A DNA stretch of 64,000 nucleotides from positions 419,488,352-419,552,351 of the forward strand of contig NC_073692.1 of assembly GCF_029784155.1 (NCBI RefSeq). Reading direction: 5' to 3'. Under the pieces are notes generated by a model. It did not search any database, was not told the origin of the DNA, and saw nothing but the letters and a program-made list of their open reading frames with translations. Origin of the DNA: Uranotaenia lowii. Taxonomy: Eukaryota > Arthropoda > Insecta > Diptera > Culicidae. A program made the translations under genes and the position numbers. Each line of letters opens with the position of its first letter. Positions within the stretch are counted from its first letter, which is position 1. Positions 48,401 through 58,629 of this stretch are shown piece by piece.

Positions 48401-51400
48401 ATACAATTTTTGATCAAAAACTTGATTCAATAGGGAATTTTAAAACCTTTTGGTAACCTGAAAAAATAATATATTTTTTGAAATTTTTTTCCATGGAAAC
48501 GATATTTGTACGGCTTGAATAATTGAATAACCATGATGCAATTTAAAAAATGAAATATCTTTACATGGAAGGACATTTACCTCCAAAAAAAATCTGTTAC
48601 CAATCCAAAGATAGAAGGGACTGAACACTTGTCCATAATAAGGAAAATATATTAATTTTGCGCTTGATGTAACAGCTATAACTGATGTAATTTAGATCAT
48701 ATTCTTCTATGATTTCTAATCGGTTAATATTAACAGATAGACAAAAGCAATGAGACCGTGAACGATGCGTTTGCGATTCACATTTGAACACTTGTGAAGA
48801 GATTTTATTAAACGGAGTTACTAGGAGAGCAAAGAGATTAGTTAAATGAAAAATCATATTCCAAATTGGCAAAACAAGAAAATATGGAAGAATACAGCTT
48901 GTGCAAATGCATGTACTACATATGCACTATTGGCATACCCTTCTCGAGAGAAAATACGTACAAAGGTTCAAAAATACAAGCGAGAATTTAAAACTGATTC
49001 AGATTCAAAACATTTTCTAGCCATGTTTTGAACTTGAAAAACTTCTGAACTCTGCATGCAATAATTGACCTTGACCTATTTTCACCCCCGCCCAGACACA
49101 TCCTCATTGATTTCCAATAGACAGAAATATGAGATAAACGTATCTGGGAAGTACTGGATAAGTCGCCTCGTACGACATGGACCAGTATCCCAGTGGCAGT
49201 ATTCTTTAGGCCGCTGCCACACAGGCAATTTCTCTAAAATAAACCACAAACTTCATAGTTATTCATAAAATCTGTTTAAAATGAACAGTTTTCGCTGATG
49301 AAGAAACATTCACTTGACAAAATCTGCTGGAAATGTCTTTTTTTGGTGGATTAAGTAACTTTGTAACTATCACGGCCTCATGGGGAGGTTTTGGTCACTT
49401 TTTTTTCTTCTATGATACATTTGCTTCCAAAATGCACGAATTAAAAAAAAATCAAAGAAATTTTTTATCACTTTTTATTTAATTAATTTTGGGTTCTTTT
49501 ACATTAAAAATTTTATGTATTACATAGAGAATTTTGAAAATACAGATTTGTATAACGGATCTTTGAGTAACATATTTGAGAACTTACTTTCATTATAGGT
49601 TAAAATTATCTCTAAAATCTGGTCAATTTAGCTTATTTGATTTGAACAAAAAATAAGGTTTTATAATAAAGCCTCGATTTGTTAAAAAATCTCATTTGAT
49701 ATAAACCGAACAAGCTTAATGTACCAATCTCTTGAGCAAATTGATCTATATTGAAGTTTTGGTATGAAATTTGGCTCTTGATAAAATTGTAATTATAATA
49801 TTATTTAATTTTTTTACGCTTTCTTTATCCGCGAATACTTTTCATGTAAATGAATTTCTCAAATAAAATCCTAAGGATGTTTTTCTCAGGATGAAAATTC
49901 AGATACAGTATTAACATTCAAAATTCAAATGAGGCTCATAAATATGCTAAAATTATCAAGATTACTAATTTTGAAAATTTAATTTTGGATCTTTTTCTGA
50001 GTTTCAATACGATTTCTGAAATGTTAAAAAACGATTTATGATTTAGATTCCAGATCAATATTTCTATATAAGCCAGGAATTGAAATTTGTTTCATAGCCC
50101 TCAATCATCAATCTAGTATTTTATTTTTGATGTCTTGCGGCATTCTAATCGGCATTCATTATTTGATTTTTTTTATTTTTTTTATATTTTTGATCGCCTT
50201 TTTAAAGTTTTCAATTCTGCGGAAGAATTAAGTTTAGAAATTTCAGATCTGAATACGAAACAAAAACCCAGAATAATTTCTACAGCTATGATCATTTAGA
50301 GTCTTAGTTAATGAGAAGGACTACTTAGTCCTTTTTTTAAGATGTCTAAGTCTACGTAATTGTTTAAATTTCCGATGAAAAAGGATACGGTTTAAAATAT
50401 GTTCGAACGGAATGAGGATATGGTTTCAAATATGTTTTAACAATCACCTCGGGAATCTTTCATTGTCGACTAAAAAAATCATGAATTGTTAATTTTTTCT
50501 GAAGTTGTTTTGGCCCAAATAGATAAAAAGTTTAAGGAGACTCACTAGAATGCTCACGTTTTTCGATCAAACGAATGGTTTTATTTAAATACACGCGTTT
50601 GTAACGGCCCAGATTCTAAATTATCATAGCCTGAATTTTTTTTCATATTCGGGAAATAATTATTTTACCGCATATGAGTTTAAAAAATTATGTATAAAAT
50701 TTGAAATTAAATGTAAAACTAAATTTGTATAACAATTCCAATAAACCTTTTCAAGTATTTTCTAATGTAAATGTGAACTGAAAATCAAGAATCATATACT
50801 AGATAAATAATGCGAAATAAAACAGAAATACAACTTTGATTTTGATAAAAAATAAACCAGAAACCTTAAATGAGTTCAATTAAAATTTAGTATTCAGAAA
50901 TAAATTTCTATCATCAAGTGAGAAAATTTTGGAAATCTTTAGCAGAATTCTTAACCTGGGATTAATTTTCGAGGTTTTGGTATCAGTTCTGAATAAAGAT
51001 TGTTTATCTCTTGAATAACCTTAACCAATCATCAAATCTTGATTGAGAATTTAAAAATTGGAGCGTAGATTTTAACACCTGGTTTGCTTTTCTTGGACCT
51101 TCATGGGGGGGGGGGTGGGGGGGGGGGTGTGGTAATCCCCCAAAACCCCCTCCGTTCCTACGGCCATGGTAACTATGGTTAATGTTTTCAAAAGCCAAAT
51201 TTCGAACTTAAATCTTAAATACAGTGAAAACCCGATTTTATCACCACCATGATGAATTTTAGAGTGATAAATCGGGGAGAGTGATAAAATCGGGAGATTT
51301 TGCCAAAATGATTTTGATCCGTTCTTATCTAATAAATTACTATAAAAATCGAATATTATCCCAATTAAACAGTGTAGAGGTTTTGTAGTAGATATACCCT

Positions 51401-54400
51401 TTTTTGACATATTACTTTTCACATCAAAACATCATACAATATTGTTTTTACTTTTCTAAACAGCTTGTTTCGACCGGTATTATCAGAAAAAAAAATATCC
51501 TTAAATGGTTCAACTCCTAATGATCTAATTATTTCTTTTGGTTAAAAATTACTGAAGATTAGATTCAAAGCTTCCGTTTGAATCAAAATCAAAACCGACC
51601 ACTGAGTCAACATCACTTCTGCTTATTTCAACCGAAGATTAGAATGATAAAATGTGTTTTTGTTCTCCGCTTTGTGCGAGCGTTTGTCGAAATGACGAAA
51701 TGACAAATCTTACTGATCTCAACAAAAAAGATTTTGATAGCAACTGTAGGGGAAAGGTTTCCTAAATGGGCCTATCGGGTTAAATGACCCTACGGCTGTT
51801 TGATGAAATGGCTGACTAGACAGCTTATCCGACCAATGCGTTTTGAGGGTGATACGCTTAGAACATAAGGCAAAAAAAAATGTTATGAATTTACTAACTC
51901 AAAAAAATTTAAAAAATCGTACAAAGTTTTGATACATTTTGATGTAATATTTCGACTTTTAAAAATTATACGTAAAGAAGCTTAAAACAAAAACTAGGAT
52001 GGTTTTTGTTTCTTACTTAAATGAACTTAAGAAATTAAACATATTTCAACTTTTGTGGAGGTTTAATAATGATTGGAAGTGGAATAAGAGAATGTTTTTG
52101 TATGCCCCCATCATGTTTGTTAAATGTCTCCATCGTAAAATAACAGGTTAAATACAATAAATAAATGATTTTTTTCATTGAACCTCCAAATCTAAGCTCT
52201 GAATAACATTTTAAGAGAGAATTGAAGATCTTTGAACAGATTTGATAAAGTTTTTCTCATGGATGATCTGCCTCCATAGTATGGCAACCCTAACTTTTGT
52301 TTTATTCCATAAAATTATAATATATATCGATTTTCATAAAACTTCAGCTTTGTCGTGTGAAAATTATTACTATCTACCAGTTTCAATGAAATTATACGGA
52401 AATATTGCCCAAAAAACAGAAATTTTGTTCAAAACATAAATAGGCGCATTTAGCCCGCACGATTTGAGGTTCGGCGTTTTAGACAACATTTATAATAAAA
52501 TCATTTTCTTAGAAATAGAAGAAAATTTTAACATAAAAATTACTCCAATGTATAGAAAACAGATGCCTGCACACGTGTATATAGTTTTTGTACACATATT
52601 CGATGTGATATTTGATTAAATCAGTATTCTGCTTAATAGGCGCATATAGCCCGCTCCTCCCCTAAACTAAAGTATCGTCAAAAACTTTTGCTGCATGTGA
52701 TGGATCGCGAAATCGATATGGGTCAAAGCTTGAAGAGCATAACGTTGAGGCAAGCTCGTTCACGAAGATGGTGTTCCCTTGATCCATTTGATTGATGAAC
52801 ACAACCGCGATGAAACTATTTTGCCACAGAACCCTGAGGAAAGATATGCAAGTAAAGCATTAACAGATGAAGACATTCTGAACATGACGCTGGATGATAA
52901 GTCAGCATCGAACGAGCCCCTCGAATCATTGGAGCCATTAACAATTTCGAATGTAGTACCAGACTCAGAATCAGCGGCATCTACCCCAAATGATTCATGT
53001 TAAACTTCGATAAGCATAAATGATGTTGAAGCTGTACGTATGTTGGACAACATAGTTCATTGGGCTGATGCTTCAGATCTCTCGATAGCTGATGTCATCT
53101 TCTTGCGACGTATAAGAGAGATTGCTTTGAAGAAAGCCCAAACAAATAAAACCCAGCTTTAAGATCACTTGAATTATTCTGTTATACCATTATATTTAGT
53201 TATAATTGTATCCAACAACTTTGATTTAATTAAAATTGTAATAACAAAAAACCTGTTTAAAACTTGACTTTTGAGTAAAATATGATGACAAAATCGGGTA
53301 AAAAAATGAGACAAAATCGGGGGTAGACAAAATCGGGGGTAGACAAAATCGGTGTGTGACAAAATCGGGTTTTCACTGTATAGATAGAGTAGGATAGATG
53401 CAAGAATTTAATTTTAACTGAAAAATTTAAATCTCTTTTTGCCTTTTAAAGTTTGATTTATAATTTCCGTCAAAGGAAAAAAAAAAATTCCCCAATAGTT
53501 ACTTTGTTTATTGTTTTTATTTCTTAGATTTTCAGCCGCAGGCTGTGTTGCCTCTGTTAATAATATTACTTGATTTAAGCATAAAATAGTTTTTTATTTA
53601 AAAAATTTAGGGCTTTTTGTCCAAAAAACCAATTTTTTCCCAAATCAAGAACCTATATCTCCCAGATTGTTAAGAAAATTAAAAGATTTTAACCATCGAT
53701 AAAAATAAGTTCTCAATATTTTTTCTGAAGACTTCACTTAACAATTTCAACTAACCATTTAAAAAATAAATTGATTGAAATTTGCGATTTCAGACTAACA
53801 AAAATCCTTAAAGATTTTTATTTCTTCATCCGACGTTTCAGCATTTATTATGCCTGTTTCAAAGAGTTTCCTAATATGACATAGTAAAATTATGTTTTTT
53901 AAAAAAGGTGTAACAATATTTGGTGCACTTACTGAAATTTATCGTTTTAGTTGTCCAAAAAGCTTTTTGAATCTGCTTCATTCAGTACCATTCAACCAAT
54001 AGGAAGATTTTTACCTTTTTGTTAGTCAAATGTATTCAAAACATTATGAAGCCAGACTAAATATTAAATTCTATCGATGTTTCACTAAAGCCAGGCGAAA
54101 AATACTTAATTTATTTTGACATCCATCCTATATGAAAGAAGTATCATGTTTCAGAGTTCCCGTATTGTTTTTAAATATTTTTAAATATAATTCAGCAATC
54201 GTAAACTGTTCATCACTTTTTTGGTGCCAAAGGACAAAAACATCCGAAAATATATTTTATGGAAATAAAGCTGTCAAAAAGTTTGGAAAAATCAAAATAA
54301 CAACTATGTACAACATTTAAAAAATTCATTGAGTACATGAAAAAGATTGAGTAGCAAGCATTCGGGAAAGTGTTTGATATCTTTTCTTTCGAGTTGTGGT

Positions 54401-56620
54401 GACAATCATGGCGAAAAATTGTGAAAGACCGTGCTTTTACTTGTTATTTTTTTTTTTTGTGGTGAGGATAAAAAAATTACACATTTTTTCTAGATGCTAG
54501 AATAGGTGTCATTTTTTCTTGAAAATTTATTAACGAAAAAAAACTGGGGAAATTAGAACCAGTAAATATATGTTGATCGATTTCCAATCGGAAGATTGAG
54601 CTTCTTGAGCTTGTTTAACTGTTTAGGAAGTACTTTTATCTGGTATCTACGATTGATTTGATTATATGAAAGACCAAAAAACTAATCACTCGTCCCTCAT
54701 GAAAAATTCCCGAAAAGTGACCGCATCACAAAACTAATTTAGCGCGAACGGCATATTCGAAAGCAGTCGGTTCAATCTCCGTCTTATCAATTCTTTTCCT
54801 CAATTTAGGGATTGCTGCTGTTCGAGAGAAATTTTTTCCGCCTCACGGCATCATCATTTGCATAATTCAACCGTTTGCTCGCAATTACAAAACTCTCCAA
54901 TTCAAACTGCCCTCGGTGCCTTCTTCAATCTCAAGTAATTTGGAACTGCCAGGACTTCCGGGCCAGGCCAAGCAAGATCAGCTCAGCTCAGGGTGGCTGA
55001 AATTGGCTGTTCGCGAGCCAGAGTCGTCACACAATCAAAGATAAACTGGCGAAAGACCAGCGCGTGGCTGGCTAGTCAATTTTAGTCCTTAATTCGATAG
55101 AATTGAAAAGTTTTTCCCGGTCGCTTTATTTCTCCTCGGACTTTTTCCTGCTTCAACTGTTTCGCGGATGCTCCCCGCACATTTTGCGAGTTTTTGTTGG
55201 CAAAATGGAATTCTTCGGGCGATATGAAGCTTGCCCATAATTACATTCAACTTTTATTATGCATGCCGTCTGAAGATGGGGAGCCTCAAGAAACTCGTCA
55301 GGCGATGAACTGAAGATAAATTGAAAAGTTTATTTCTACAGAGAAATTCGTTTCGGCCATTTTTCAGATCGTTTTGGAGCCTGTTATTTGGATTTGCTTA
55401 CAGTGTAAACTGCAAATGTTAAAAATTGTTCAAGATGGTTCGAAGGCTTAACGAGTTTTTTGGGAATAGGATACATAGATGAACTTTGATATCTTCTGGT
55501 TCAAGGACCAATAACTTTGACTGTGCGGTGATAAAAGTAAGTTCTTATGCAAAAGACAAATCTGATACGAAACTTTCCTGAGTTTATCAGAGCATTCATT
55601 ACTTATTTGGATTTCGAGTTCTAAATTTTTATTTCAAAAAAGTCAAAAAAATCAAAAAAGTTTCCACCACAAAGATCTAAAAGAGAACTCGTAGTTGGGT
55701 CACGAGAGTATGATTCAGCTGTATGCATTTATTGAATTATCCTAAAAACCTCTTGATTAACCCTGACGCAAACCCTCGTACCGAACCAATCATCGAGAAT
55801 ATTCATATTAATAAAATCGCTCATAACTTCACCTTTTCCCCCAAAAATTCAAACCCTAATTTAATCTCGAAACCCGCATCAATTTAATTTTGATAGACGG
55901 CCTAACTGTTGCCTGTTAAAGTAAGGTCAAGGGGCAGTCGAAAGTAGAGAAAAAAAAAACCACTCGCCGTTTTACTCGTTAGCACTCAGTTCAAGGTCTG
56001 CGTGCTAGTCTATATTGCTGATTCCTGAACACACCTTCGCTCTCCGGGAAAAAAGCCCCAACAAGTCAAAAAAGAAACTGCATTAATATTTCAAACACGT
56101 GTTATCCGGACCTTTCCCGTTCGTAAGAAACTCAATCGTGGAGGATGAGGTCGGTCAAAGAATAAAAAATATACACTCACCATCAGCTTTCGGTACAGTA
56201 ATCGAATTTCCTCGATCGCCGGAAAGGACTCAACGCTCCAGGTCAGGTTGTACATTTCCCGATATCGGCTGTACATGGGCGAGTGAAATTGGGCTGGCCC
56301 GGGGCGTCCCGAAACTTCGATGTACTTTTTTGCCCGACCAAGCGAGTTTTCCGCCACGCAGCTTCCGGTGGAGGAAAAAGATGAAATATTAAACATTTCA
56401 ATCTTTTCAAATTTTCATTCGAATGATTGCTGTGGGAAGGATGGCAGGATCCATCTCTGTTCGGGAAAGGCACCCCGGAAAAATCTTACCTGTAATTGCC
56501 AAAATCAGACTGACGGACGTTCCGGATCTTGAGATAGTGTTTGTCTCCGCGAGTGTCCATCGTTCGGCGGTCGTTCGGATGAAGGAGGAACGAATCCTGG
56601 TACCACATCATCTGCAGGTT
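36221..56620 (-). CDS. Ig-superfamily / FN3 cell-surface protein, 3' part of gene (lachesin/klingon/IgLON-like)
   Basis: Four minus-strand exons join without phase conflict: 56620-56490, 56361-56181, 42675-42505 and 36409-36221 (stop TAA at 36223-36221). Together they give about 223 residues. They encode the second half of a C2-type Ig domain (Trp of the core in MMWYQDSF, then DFGNYSCVAENSLG with the conserved DxGxYxC). One fibronectin type III domain follows (about YNLTWSVES to YGWNEVSDIFQFYT). A short stalk then leads to a hydrophobic C-terminus typical of GPI attachment, with candidate small residues in WNSGVDP. Such proteins are neural or epithelial cell adhesion molecules on the outer surface. 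The Ig + FN3 + GPI layout suits klingon- or wrapper-type proteins, but I cannot choose an orthologue. The signal peptide and earlier Ig domains lie outside the window. Introns are 128 bp, 13.5 kb and 6.1 kb, the large ones filled with repeats. Confidence 0.88.
36410..37339 (-). other. intron sequence before the 9-bp array
   Basis: AT-rich. 37180-37339 carries TTTTGTCAATT words and GGACACGAATG at about 37283, shared with the decayed tracts at 27.3 kb and 33.8 kb. It grades into the array. Confidence 0.5.
37340..41830 (+). repeat. ~4.5 kb intronic 9-bp minisatellite (TTTTTGTCA / ATTTTGTCA) with higher-order structure
   Basis: About 500 units of two sub-types alternate in blocks: ATTTTGTCA at about 37340-37960 and 40115-40540, TTTTTGTCA at about 38050-40110 and 40595-41830. 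A marked block with ATTTTATCA, AATTTCGTCA, TTTTGCCA, TTTTGACA, TCAGTTTTGTCAATATTG and GGAATTTTAGTAATTTTTGAA occurs twice (37621-38055 and 40215-40605), offset by about 2.6 kb. Markers such as GTCTTTTTTGTC (38380 and 41027) and CATATTTGTC (38262 and 41343) also recur. Growth was therefore by large duplications as well as unit slippage. The array lies wholly within the last intron of the Ig gene, so the primary transcript carries AAAAAUGAC repeats. Every long frame through it is a tripeptide artefact. Confidence 0.96.
41831..42504 (-). other. intron sequence between the array and the FN3 exon
   Basis: T-rich stretch, then more complex sequence from about 42100. The donor of the upstream exon is AACGAG|GTGAGT at 42510-42499. 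Confidence 0.5.
42505..42675 (-). CDS. FN3-domain exon of the Ig-superfamily gene
   Basis: 171 bp, 57 codons, phase 0 at both ends. The acceptor is GAACGCAG|ATGAACGAG and the donor GAG|GTGAGT. It reads MNESYQHPGRWHDVIL and later TYTIRGLDPNSVYETIVQAK, the C, E, F and G strand region of an FN3 domain (Y-E-x-x-V-x-A-x-N signature). The opposite-strand frames here are shadows. Confidence 0.9.
42676..43379 (-). other. intron, moderately GC-rich, no repeat recognised
   Basis: Less AT-rich up to about 43140. It may hold conserved intronic sequence near the exon. Open frames on both strands overlap and have no domain. Confidence 0.4.
43380..43775. mobile_element. half copy of the fold-back element seen at 31659-32834
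   Basis: Shared words in the same order as the right arm of that element: CGCTGAACAG-TTT-TC, GACATGTCTTTTGG-ATTGA, TTTTTCAGTACAAAATATT, CATGGATGA-TTTTGAACC, ACAAAGCTTTTTAGA and AAATCGATTTAGTCTA. Only one arm is present. Confidence 0.65.
43776..45690 (-). other. intron, no gene or clear repeat
   Basis: AT-rich. 45345-45480 (TGACCAGATTTTCCGG, GGGTTTCCTTGG, CCCGATTTCCCTG) has the look of a short dispersed repeat, but its ends were not defined. Confidence 0.35.
45691..46031 (+). repeat. diverged member of the dispersed 13-bp-related repeat
   Basis: Three to four imperfect CAGATTCAGAATT units near 45770-45830 are followed by TTTCGTTAAGAAATTCGAACAGCAGGAGATCG, also found in diverged form near 33680. 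Confidence 0.5.
46032..47427 (+). repeat. 1,396-bp direct repeat, copy 1
   Basis: Bases 46032-47427 reappear at 49227-50622 with a constant offset of 3,195. I found no difference on reading, including in homopolymer runs. The content is non-coding and includes CAATACGATTTCTGAAATG and related words of the dispersed family at 9.2 kb. Ends lack TG...CA, and no primer site follows, so LTRs are unlikely. Confidence 0.93.
47428..49226. other. 1.8 kb spacer between the direct repeats
   Basis: Starts with GGTATCAGGTATCAG. Decayed tandem-like units follow, marked by CGTAGGGATTTTGAAGCATTGAAGCTT (near 47597), CATAGGGATTTCAAAGCAATAAAGCTT (near 47901), and weaker forms near 48095 and 48430. Minus-strand frames at 48122-48872 have no domain. 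The right end carries a hairpin. The nature of the spacer is unknown. Confidence 0.45.
49193..49220. other. hairpin at the right end of the spacer
   Basis: GTGGCAG at 49193-49199 pairs with CTGCCAC at 49214-49220 across a 14-nt loop. It lies 6 bp before the second direct repeat copy begins. Confidence 0.6.
49227..50622 (+). repeat. 1,396-bp direct repeat, copy 2
   Basis: Same as 46032-47427. The sequence following this copy (TTTTTTTTCATATTCGG near 50640) continues the dispersed family as seen at about 9550. The original locus was therefore probably copy 1's left flank joined to this copy's right flank, with one repeat plus the spacer added later. Confidence 0.93.
50623..51221 (-). other. intron, no gene; G-run near 51105
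   Basis: AT-rich. 51105-51131 is an almost pure G tract (two long G runs split by one T), followed by CCCCC and CCCCC runs near 51137-51151. It is a likely quadruplex or hairpin former and a sequencing-error hotspot. Confidence 0.5.
51749..52662. mobile_element. TA-flanked nested element within the pogo copy
   Basis: The left end GGGGAAAGG and the reverse-complemented right end GGGGAGGAG match over their first six bases, flanked by TA (51747-51748 and 52663-52664). AGGCGCAT-TAGCCCGC occurs both at the right end (about 52638-52655) and internally (about 52442-52460). It is non-coding. The short ends make the boundaries tentative. Confidence 0.5.
52749..53162 (+). pseudogene. C-terminal remnant of a pogo-type transposase
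   Basis: A single plus frame reads HEDGVPLIHLIDEHNRDETI, then an acidic Ser/Glu/Asp-rich stretch. It crosses one in-frame TAA at 53001-53003 and continues as MLDNIVHWADASDLSIADVI to TAA at 53160-53162. An acidic linker and short helical C-terminus fit pogo/CENP-B-like transposases (inference). The HTH and DDE domains are missing, so it cannot transpose. Confidence 0.6.
53381..56180 (-). other. intron, no gene; less AT-rich 54780-55320
   Basis: Mostly AT-rich. 54780-55320 is more complex and free of repeats, a candidate for conserved intronic or regulatory sequence close to the Ig exons. No frame shows a domain. Confidence 0.4.
56181..56361 (-). CDS. exon: end of Ig domain and start of FN3 domain
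   Basis: 181 bp. The first base completes the Ser codon split from the previous exon. The acceptor is CCACCGGAAG|CTGCGTGGC and the donor CTGATG|GTGAGT. It encodes CVAENSLGRAKKYIEVS (Ig strands F-G), a proline-containing linker (GRPGPAQF), and FN3 strands A-C (YNLTWSVESFPAIEEIRLLY). Confidence 0.92.
56490..56620 (-). CDS. exon: middle of the membrane-proximal Ig domain
   Basis: 131 bp between acceptor ATTTACAG|AACCTG and donor TACAG|GTAAGA. It encodes the core Trp (MMWYQDSFLL) and KHYLKIRNVRQSDFGNY, with the DxGxY motif. The first Cys of this Ig domain must lie in an upstream exon outside the window. Confidence 0.9.
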
Positions 56621-57650
56621 CTGTAAATGCACAAACTAGAAACATTAAAACGGAATTAGTGGATTGATGCATTTTCTAGGTTCTATGTTCGAAGTTCTTG
56701 AACTTAGTTCTTCGGCAGAATTCAAATTCATAAGATTTTAAAAATCAAAATCAGATTCATCCTTTGTTATTCATATTTTAATTCAGATTCATAAACCGAA
56801 TAAAAAATAATTTATTTCAATAATGAATGCAGATTGGCCAGTGGATTGGAATCCACCATTCAAAGTTTGAATTTAAGATTTTGATTCAGAGCTCTGGAAC
56901 ATATCTAGACTCATATTTAAAATTCTGATCTTGATTCAGAAATCGTATTGAAATTCTAAAATGAAGAATAGTGAATATCTTCAAAGTGAAAAGTGTTTCT
57001 CAGTTGGATTTTCGGATATTTGGCTAATGGCAAAAAAGGTTTCGAAGTTTTCAACCCATCAGCAGATGATGTTTCAAGGCAATTACCAGAAACTTTTTCT
57101 ATTTTCTCGGTGGAAGCACTAGCACTAAAAAACATCAACAGGATTCCAATTTTTGATTTGATTTACAAAAAGGGTTTATTTTGATAAAGAGACTTTATAA
57201 CTTCACGAAAAGAAATCTGCACGGAATATGAGATTTTCTCGTTGTTAATCGTTGATATTGAAATTTGAGAAAAAACCAAATTTCAAAGTTGGATCGAGTT
57301 TGCTAGAATTTTAAACATCAAAATTTTAATCTCTTACTTTAATAGTTGAAATATCCGGATTCGATCTAGAGTTGAAAGATTCAGCTTATTTGATCCAAGC
57401 AAAGAAGTTGTTTTATTTCAAGCGAAGGCTTTCTAGGAAAAAAAGCTATTTTGTGTTCATTTCAAATAAGCTTCACCTTCCAGAATCTCGAGAAAATAAA
57501 AAAAAAATTCAAATTTTTATTACAAAATTATTTTTATCGAAATGGTTTTCTCACTTTCAAATATTCATAGATGATGGTTGTTGCATTTCGAACCTGAAGA
57601 TCGCAGGCTTGGTTCAGTAGAAAGAATTCCATATCACCAATGGTTGTTAC
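56621..57650 (-). other. intron upstream of the first visible exon; no feature
   Basis: AT-rich, with scattered CAGATTCA words near 56750-56950 recalling the 13-bp unit. No exon was found here. Confidence 0.4.
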
Positions 57651-58043
57651 CAGGCCCGTGCGAAGGTACCGTTCATGAGGGGGAGGGGGGGTTTTCAAAA
57701 CTCGAATTAAGCTCAAAATAATATCTTTATTTATTATTCTATTTTTGCCGTAATCACGTCTGACTATAATAAAAACTTTTTTATAGAATTCAATTGATAA
57801 CTCAAGGGAGAAGCATTTTGGTGCTTATGTTTTTATGATTGACTTGGTAGATTTGAGCGTCCTGAACTCGAATCTTTTGTCAAATTCAGACCATCAAATT
57901 TAGTTTTGTGATATGCAGTTTTGAAATGTGTCAGTTTTTAGTGAAATCAATTATTGATAACTGATAATCTATTAAAACTAAATTTAAGAAAACATCCAAT
58001 TCTAATTTTGTTTATTATACTTCATTCTATTAAGTTATAGTTT

Positions 58044-58047
<4 letters not shown>

Positions 58048-58075
<28 letters not shown>
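58048..58075 (+). repeat. (GAT)n microsatellite
   Basis: Nine GAT units inside the hAT-type element. Confidence 0.95.
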
Positions 58076-58179
58076 CATGATCTAAGTAAGTGAAATTCAT
58101 CAGTTTTTAAAAATTTTGAAAAAAAAATCTGATTGGGCACAAGAGTTTTTGGCATAACTGCAGAAAGTTAAAAAAAAAA

Positions 58180-58629
58180 CAAAAGCGCCGATGGTGTCTA
58201 GCGGATAGGCTAGCGCGAGTTTGGTATTGGAATGCAAGTCGTACTGAGTTCGATTCCCGGTATCAGCAAGAAAACTTTTGGATTAGAATCCCATAAGTGG
58301 CCGACAGGATAGATGTGATTCCTCTTATAACTGACTATATAATAAGAATGTTCAAGCAGTTGCCAGCTGGCCAGGTATAAACACGCATGCCGAAATACCT
58401 GTAATAAACTAGCCAACCTGATTGACTCGTTCTTCCAACATAAACCTACATCAACACAATACATTCACTCCATAACAGTTCATACGAAGCCATGGGGTCC
58501 GGGTATGGTGTACGCGTTGCACTGGAGATTTGACGAACCTAATCATCTAAGAATGCATGTGAGCACATACTTAGGCAGAAAATGCGGTGAATCCGTGCAC
58601 CCATGGTGGATAACCAACAACACAACAAC
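58180..58629 (+). mobile_element. tRNA-derived SINE with 23-bp target duplication
   Basis: The head has A-box-like GGTGTCTAGCGGATAGGCTA and B-box-like GAGTTCGATTCCC (about 58192-58258). A ~370-bp body and an AAC-rich tail (CCAACAACACAACAAC) follow. Exact 23-bp target copies, AACTGCAGAAAGTT plus nine A, lie at 58156-58178 and 58630-58652. This is the hallmark of LINE-mediated insertion. The head would act as an internal RNA polymerase III promoter. Confidence 0.9.

Larger units (their letters stand above)
51222..53378 (+). mobile_element. pogo/Tigger-type transposon, internally deleted
   Basis: The left end CAGTGAAAACCCGATTTTAT and the reverse-complemented right end CAGTGAAAACCCGATTTTGT agree at 19 of 20 positions. 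TA flanks at 51220-51221 and 53379-53380. Further inside, GATAAAATCGGG and GACAAAATCGGG words repeat, likely transposase binding sites. Only the C-terminal part of a transposase is left, and a 0.9 kb element is nested inside at about 51749-52662. CAGT tips with TA targets are typical of the pogo group. Confidence 0.88.

Noticed and set aside
48122..48872. Minus-strand frames in the spacer as a gene
   Set aside because: Three separate short frames without domain or shared splice signals, interrupted by decayed repeat units.
46032..50622. LTR retrotransposon with 1.4 kb LTRs
   Set aside because: No TG...CA ends, no primer site or polypurine tract, no gag or pol in the 1.8 kb interior, and the flanks do not show a target duplication.
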